From Smittia aterrima (taxonomy: Eukaryota > Arthropoda > Insecta > Diptera > Chironomidae), in NCBI GenBank assembly GCA_033063855.1, contig CP093829.1:3420243-3484242 (forward strand): a DNA stretch of 64,000 nt, in the 5' to 3' direction. The notes under the pieces are model-generated. The model had not been told where the DNA came from, did not search any database, and worked only from the letters and a program-made list of their open reading frames with translations. Shown in pieces: positions 60,060 to 64,000 of this stretch (within the stretch, counting starts at the first letter, position 1; every line of letters starts with the position of its first letter). Position numbers and translations under genes: made by a program.

Positions 60060-62741
60060 ATGGCTTCTAAGAACAAGAAACAAAGTCGATTCGAGGAGAT
60101 CCAAAAGAAAGATCTTGCAATTCTCAGTAAGAAGTTGCAATCGTATGAAGACTCAGATGATGAAATCGATGAGGAGATTGATAAGAACACGTTACGCGAA
60201 CTGTTTAGTAACTATGAGGGCAACGAAGTTGACGTGGCTAATATCAGAGAATTCTTTGAGAACGGAGAAACCATTGATTGCTTAATTTGTAAGAAACTTC
60301 TCAATTGAAAAAGAATTTTCCCTTTAATGATTTAATTTTAGGTATTCGACGATTAAAGACGAAGGATCGCATCTGGAATTGTGAAAAATGTTATCGATCG
60401 TTTCACTTACTTTGCATTCAAAAATGGTCAAACGAGAAGATGATCCAGAAGCGGATCTTCATCGACAATCAACCTCCTGGTTATTACAACAACGCTGGAG
60501 TCTTCATTCCAAAGAAAGAAACAGAGATTTGCTGGGATTGTCCGCAATGTCGAGTCAATTACAAAGCGGAGGACGTTCCAAGACATTACGAATGTTATTG
60601 CTTGAAAGCTCGAGATCCTCTACCTCAGCCTTTCTTGGTTCCTCATTCATGTGGCGAGATTTGTGACAAGTCACTCGGCTCTTGTGGTCATCGATGTCGA
60701 CTCCTCTGTCATCCGGGATCACATCCAAGTTGTGCTCAAGTTATCAGCAAAAGCTGTGAATGCGGAAAATCTCCGATTAAATCAATTCGCTGCTCAACTC
60801 TGTCTTGGACTTGTGGCAGAAAATGTCAAAAGACTTTACCTTGCTCTCATCAATGTGAAGAGAGTTGTCACTCGTCGTGTCCACCTTGCAAAAAGTCCAG
60901 CGTCAGACAATGCTCGTGTGGAAAGCAGAGCAAACCAATCAAGTGTGTTCAAGAGTCGTGGAGTTGTGGAAAAGCTTGTAAGAAACAATATTCATGCAAG
61001 AAACATTATTGCGAACGAGTTTGTCATGAGGGAACGTGTGGAGACTGTCGATTCGGCCTTGAGCGCAAGTGTTTCTGTGGCAAACAAATATTTATCGCTG
61101 AGAGTTGTGAGGAGTTTTCTGTCGAGTCGTGTGGCGACACATGCTTGAAGCCGCTGTGCGATAACTCGAATCATCGTTGCATGTCCAGATGTCACGCTGG
61201 GAGCTGCAGTGCTTGCATTGTAAGATTTTTAATTCACTTGTCATTGTAACAAAATCACTGAAGATAAATTTAATTTCAGGAACTGGTCGAGAAGAAATGT
61301 CGTTGTGGAAATTTAACTAAAGAATTTCCTTGTTCCAAAGAACTTTTATGTGAGACAAAGTGCAAGCGACTAAAGGACTGCAAGAAGCACGCTTGTAACC
61401 GCAAGTGCTGTACTGAGTGCTTGCCGTGCGATAAGATTTGCGGAAAGTTTTTGTCTTGTGGCAAACATAAATGCAACGCTCTTTGTCACGATGGAAACTG
61501 TTATCCTTGCAATGAGCAGCAAAAGATAAAATGCAGATGTGGAGCGACAACGATTTCCGTGATTTGTGGGAAAAATAAGAAGAATCGATCACCAAAGTGC
61601 AAAGAAAATTGCAAGATCTCTTCGAAGTGTCATCACGAGCCACTTCCTCACAAATGTCATCAAGGTCTTTGTTCAAGTTGTTCTCAAGTTTGCAACGAGC
61701 CTCTGCCTTGCTCACACAGCTGTTTAGCCAAATGTCACGATTTCGTGAAAACTGTTATCAAAGATAAGAACTTTGTACCAAAACTGCCAGGAGAAGTCGC
61801 TGAAGAGAGAGTTGAGATGGTTAAGTTACCGCATCCTCCTTGTCAAACGAAGATTCCAATTATTTGTCCTGGAGGTCACGAAACGTCAATGATGGATTGT
61901 TCGAGAGCTGTTTCATCATCTTGTGGGAGAAAGTGCGATCGGCTTTTGAACTGTGGAAATCATAAATGCAGTTTGGAGTGTCACTCCGTAGCAAATATCG
62001 AGAATACGGATCAGGATGAAAATTGTGAGAGCTGCAACTCTCCTTGCTCATTTCAACGAGCCTGCTCTCATCCTTGTCCAAAGATGTGTCATCAGACCGC
62101 TTGCAAACGATGCGTTGTTCAAATCAAAGCGAAATGCTTTTGCGGGTTGACTGAGGTTTACTATCGATGCTGTGATGTTGTCAAGCTTGGATTAGATCAC
62201 AAGCAAATGGAGGAGCTGAAGAAGAAATATTTGTGCTGCGGATCGAGATGCATAAAAAACGTAAAACTTATTTAAACTTTCACAAATATTTTGAAATTAA
62301 CATGAAACTTTCTTTTAGTATCCTTGCGGACATCAATGCATTCAAAATTGTCATCCCGGAGCATGCACTGGAGCAGAGTCTTGTTCAAAGAAAGTCAAAC
62401 TGTATTGCAATTGTAAAACGAGAAAAATTGATTTCACTTGCGAAAAAGTTCGAACAGAAAATCTGACAATTGTTGATTGCGATGAAAATTGTGAGGTCAA
62501 GAAGTTAACGGCTGCCGAGGAGAAGAGAAGAAAAGAGGAACAGCAAAGTTTACTTGAAGAGGAAAGAAACAAAGAAGAACTCTTACTTTACGAGAAGAAA
62601 CTTGCTCCTAAAAAGTTCAAGGCAAGGAAAGTCAAAGTTGTGGATGAGCAAAGCGATGGAAATCTCGTTAAAATCATTTCTCTTGTCTCAGTAATAATTG
62701 TGTTGGTATCTGTCCTAATTTATTTCTTCTTTTGGAACTAA
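60060..62741 (+). CDS. NFXL1: NFXL1-like NF-X1-type zinc finger membrane protein
   Basis: NF-X1 family protein with a C-terminal membrane anchor, as in NFXL1. Exons 60060-60289, 60342-61219, 61280-62260 and 62319-62741. The start is ATG 60060 (MASKNKKQSRFEEIQKKDLA). An N-terminal RING/PHD-like cluster follows (DCLICIRRLK, WNCEKCYRSFHLLCIQKW, CWDCPQCR), then about ten NFX1-type repeats with the CGHxCxxxCHxG pattern (for example CGHRCRLLCHPGSHPSC and CGKHKCNALCHDGNCYPC). Near the end is a charged coiled coil (EEKRRKEEQQSLLEEERNKE) and a hydrophobic tail helix (VSVIIVLVSVLIYFFFW) that would anchor it to a membrane. No R3H domain is present, which separates it from NFX1/shuttle craft. Role: probable E3-like or RNA/DNA-binding factor. 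Confidence 0.93.
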
Positions 62742-63060
62742 AATTAAATTATTTTAATAAAAATCTTTTGAAATAAATAAAACTTAGTAATTTCATAAAT
62801 TTTATTTTACAGAGAAATGTAACCGTGGACTATTTCAATTTTATTCTTGAGAATTCCGTTGATTATTGCTCTTTTCTCGGTGTCATAAAGAGGCAGCTAC
62901 TGAAGATTCGTTTTACAGACGGAGTTGCAACTTAATTGAGACCAATTTTATTTATAAATTTTTCACACAATTCTGTAAATTAAATTCAATCCATCAAAGT
63001 CTAAGTTTCATCCCTCCTAAGCCATGAAGTCAATGCTCCGCCTAATCATCTGAATTAAAA
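62742..63060. other. Convergent 3' UTR spacer
   Basis: 319 bp between two convergent stops, with AATAAA-like signals on the plus strand (tttgaaataaataaaac near 62767). Nothing else seen. Confidence 0.55.
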
Positions 63061-63901
63061 TCAAACTTTAGTAATGGAATTGGTTTTGATTGAAGGTCCA
63101 TAAAAATAAAAATAGAAATACGGAATACTTAAAAAGATTGACGCCATCGAGAAGACGAATAATTTTAAGACGAACATTTGTGACGAATCAATTTGAGGAA
63201 GGTGTATAACACTTCTCAAATATTCCATGAAAAAGATAGAGAATGTACTTATCAGCCAGCCAGTGTAGTATAACGCTTGCAAAAAAGTGAAAAATGCAAT
63301 CTCAGGTGTAACTTTTTTTTTGGGAGAAAGTTTCACGATCATGTCGTACTTGATGATTTCACTAAATGAAACAACAATTGCGATGAAAATTAACTGAGGC
63401 AACAAAGGAGATTCCTCGGGAAGGTAAGACAATGTGAATGTCACGGGAAAGACGAGAAGCGTCGCGAAGATCGCAATAAATTTAATGATCTCCGAAGTTG
63501 TCATCTTTTCCGCATCTGGTTTATCCTCCATGTAATTCTGCCGAGTGTAAAACATTGTCAAGATGCAGATGAAGACAAGAAAGTTCCTTGAAATTTCAAG
63601 AAGCGGCGGCAAGTGAGCCTCTTGTACGACCATTAAAAGGAAAAGGATAATGCCGATAACCACGTCGGTCAACGAGCGCAAGGCTATGCTTTTCTTGATG
63701 TTAGCACTCAATTCTCTGGTCGAATGTTTCGCCATTTTGGATAAAATTGCTTTCACGCCAATCCAGTTCACGATGTAGTTTACAGCTAGAGCGATGGAAA
63801 TACAGCAGAAATCCTCCCAAAACTCGGAAATAATCCTAAATAATTTAAATATGAGTAACACTTAACGATGATCACTGAGCTACTTACGTTATGCCGGCCA
63901 T
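63061..63901 (-). CDS. Orphan seven-span membrane protein
   Basis: About 270 residues from ATG 63901 (MAGIT, a 14 bp first coding exon ending at 63888) spliced to 63835-63061 (IISEFWEDFCCISIALAVNY). Seven hydrophobic segments are visible: SIALAVNYIVNWIGV, SLTDVVIGIILFLLMVV, NLFVFICILTMFY-like text, IIKFIAIFATLLVFPVTFTL, LLPQLIFIAIVVSFSEII, FFTFLQALYYTGWLISTFSI and FVLKLFVFSMASIFLSIPYF. The ends and loops are Lys-rich (SPKKKVTPE). No family recognised; it does not show obvious GPCR, chemoreceptor or transporter motifs. The first exon's short length makes the start less certain. Convergent with NFXL1. Confidence 0.68.
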
Positions 63902-64000
63902 TTTTGCTTCAAAAATAAATTTCTTCCTTTTTTCTCGTTGAAGACCTAAATGCAAACTGACAAACTGCATCAACAACGACAAGAGTGCAGTGTTAGAAGT

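Overview
The window is a piece of a eukaryotic, almost certainly dipteran, nuclear genome. The genes are split by very short introns (most about 55-80 bp, GT-AG). Spacers are AT-rich, coding density is high, and the encoded proteins read as insect orthologues (CAH1, Chibby, varicose-type MAGUK, nmd/ATAD1, pyd3, NAGA). The compact introns fit a nematoceran midge such as a chironomid, but that is inference; no species marker is present. There are no bacterial operons, CRISPR arrays or complete transposons.

Layout. 0.6-12.7 kb: 3' part of an alpha carbonic anhydrase (+), CWC27 (-) divergent from a HEATR3/Syo1-like ribosomal-protein import adaptor (+), an unrecognised proline/KRAP-type gene (-), an acidic coiled-coil gene (-), and a long coiled-coil gene (-) followed by a small overlapping ORF. 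12.8-18.7 kb: Chibby (+), head-to-head with the coiled-coil gene across a 151 bp promoter, then a seven-EGF, Ser/Thr-rich type I membrane protein (+). 19.7-25.5 kb: an MFSD6-like transporter (-) and the beta subunit of protein geranylgeranyltransferase I (-). 25.8-31.5 kb: ACSF3-type malonyl/methylmalonyl-CoA synthetase (+) and two tandem beta-ureidopropionase genes (+). 31.7-38.2 kb: varicose-like MAGUK (-) and MYSM1-like H2A deubiquitinase (-). 38.4-46.4 kb: EI24 (+), ATAD1/nmd (-), a Ser-rich basic-tailed protein (+), GAPDH (-). 48.5-63.9 kb: a divergent PFKFB-like enzyme (-), a 5.6 kb gene-free block, a secreted alpha-N-acetylgalactosaminidase (+), NFXL1 (+) and an orphan seven-span membrane protein (-).

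Most genes are housekeeping genes arranged as divergent pairs with 150-350 bp promoters or as tightly convergent pairs. Two groupings look functional. ACSF3 and the two beta-ureidopropionases sit in one orientation and act on connected steps of pyrimidine/beta-amino acid breakdown. Chibby shares a promoter that contains a near-consensus RFX X-box with a coiled-coil gene, which suggests ciliary co-regulation.

The points most worth a second look are the gene-conversion-like tract shared by the two beta-ureidopropionases, the PFKFB-like gene with a collapsed kinase half, the centred X-box, a tRNA-derived B-box insertion in the HEATR3 intron, an ATGA-overlapping downstream ORF, and two exactly 57 bp stop-free introns. 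I did not find a clear new multi-gene system. Exon borders were placed by eye from GT-AG signals and reading frame, without transcript evidence.
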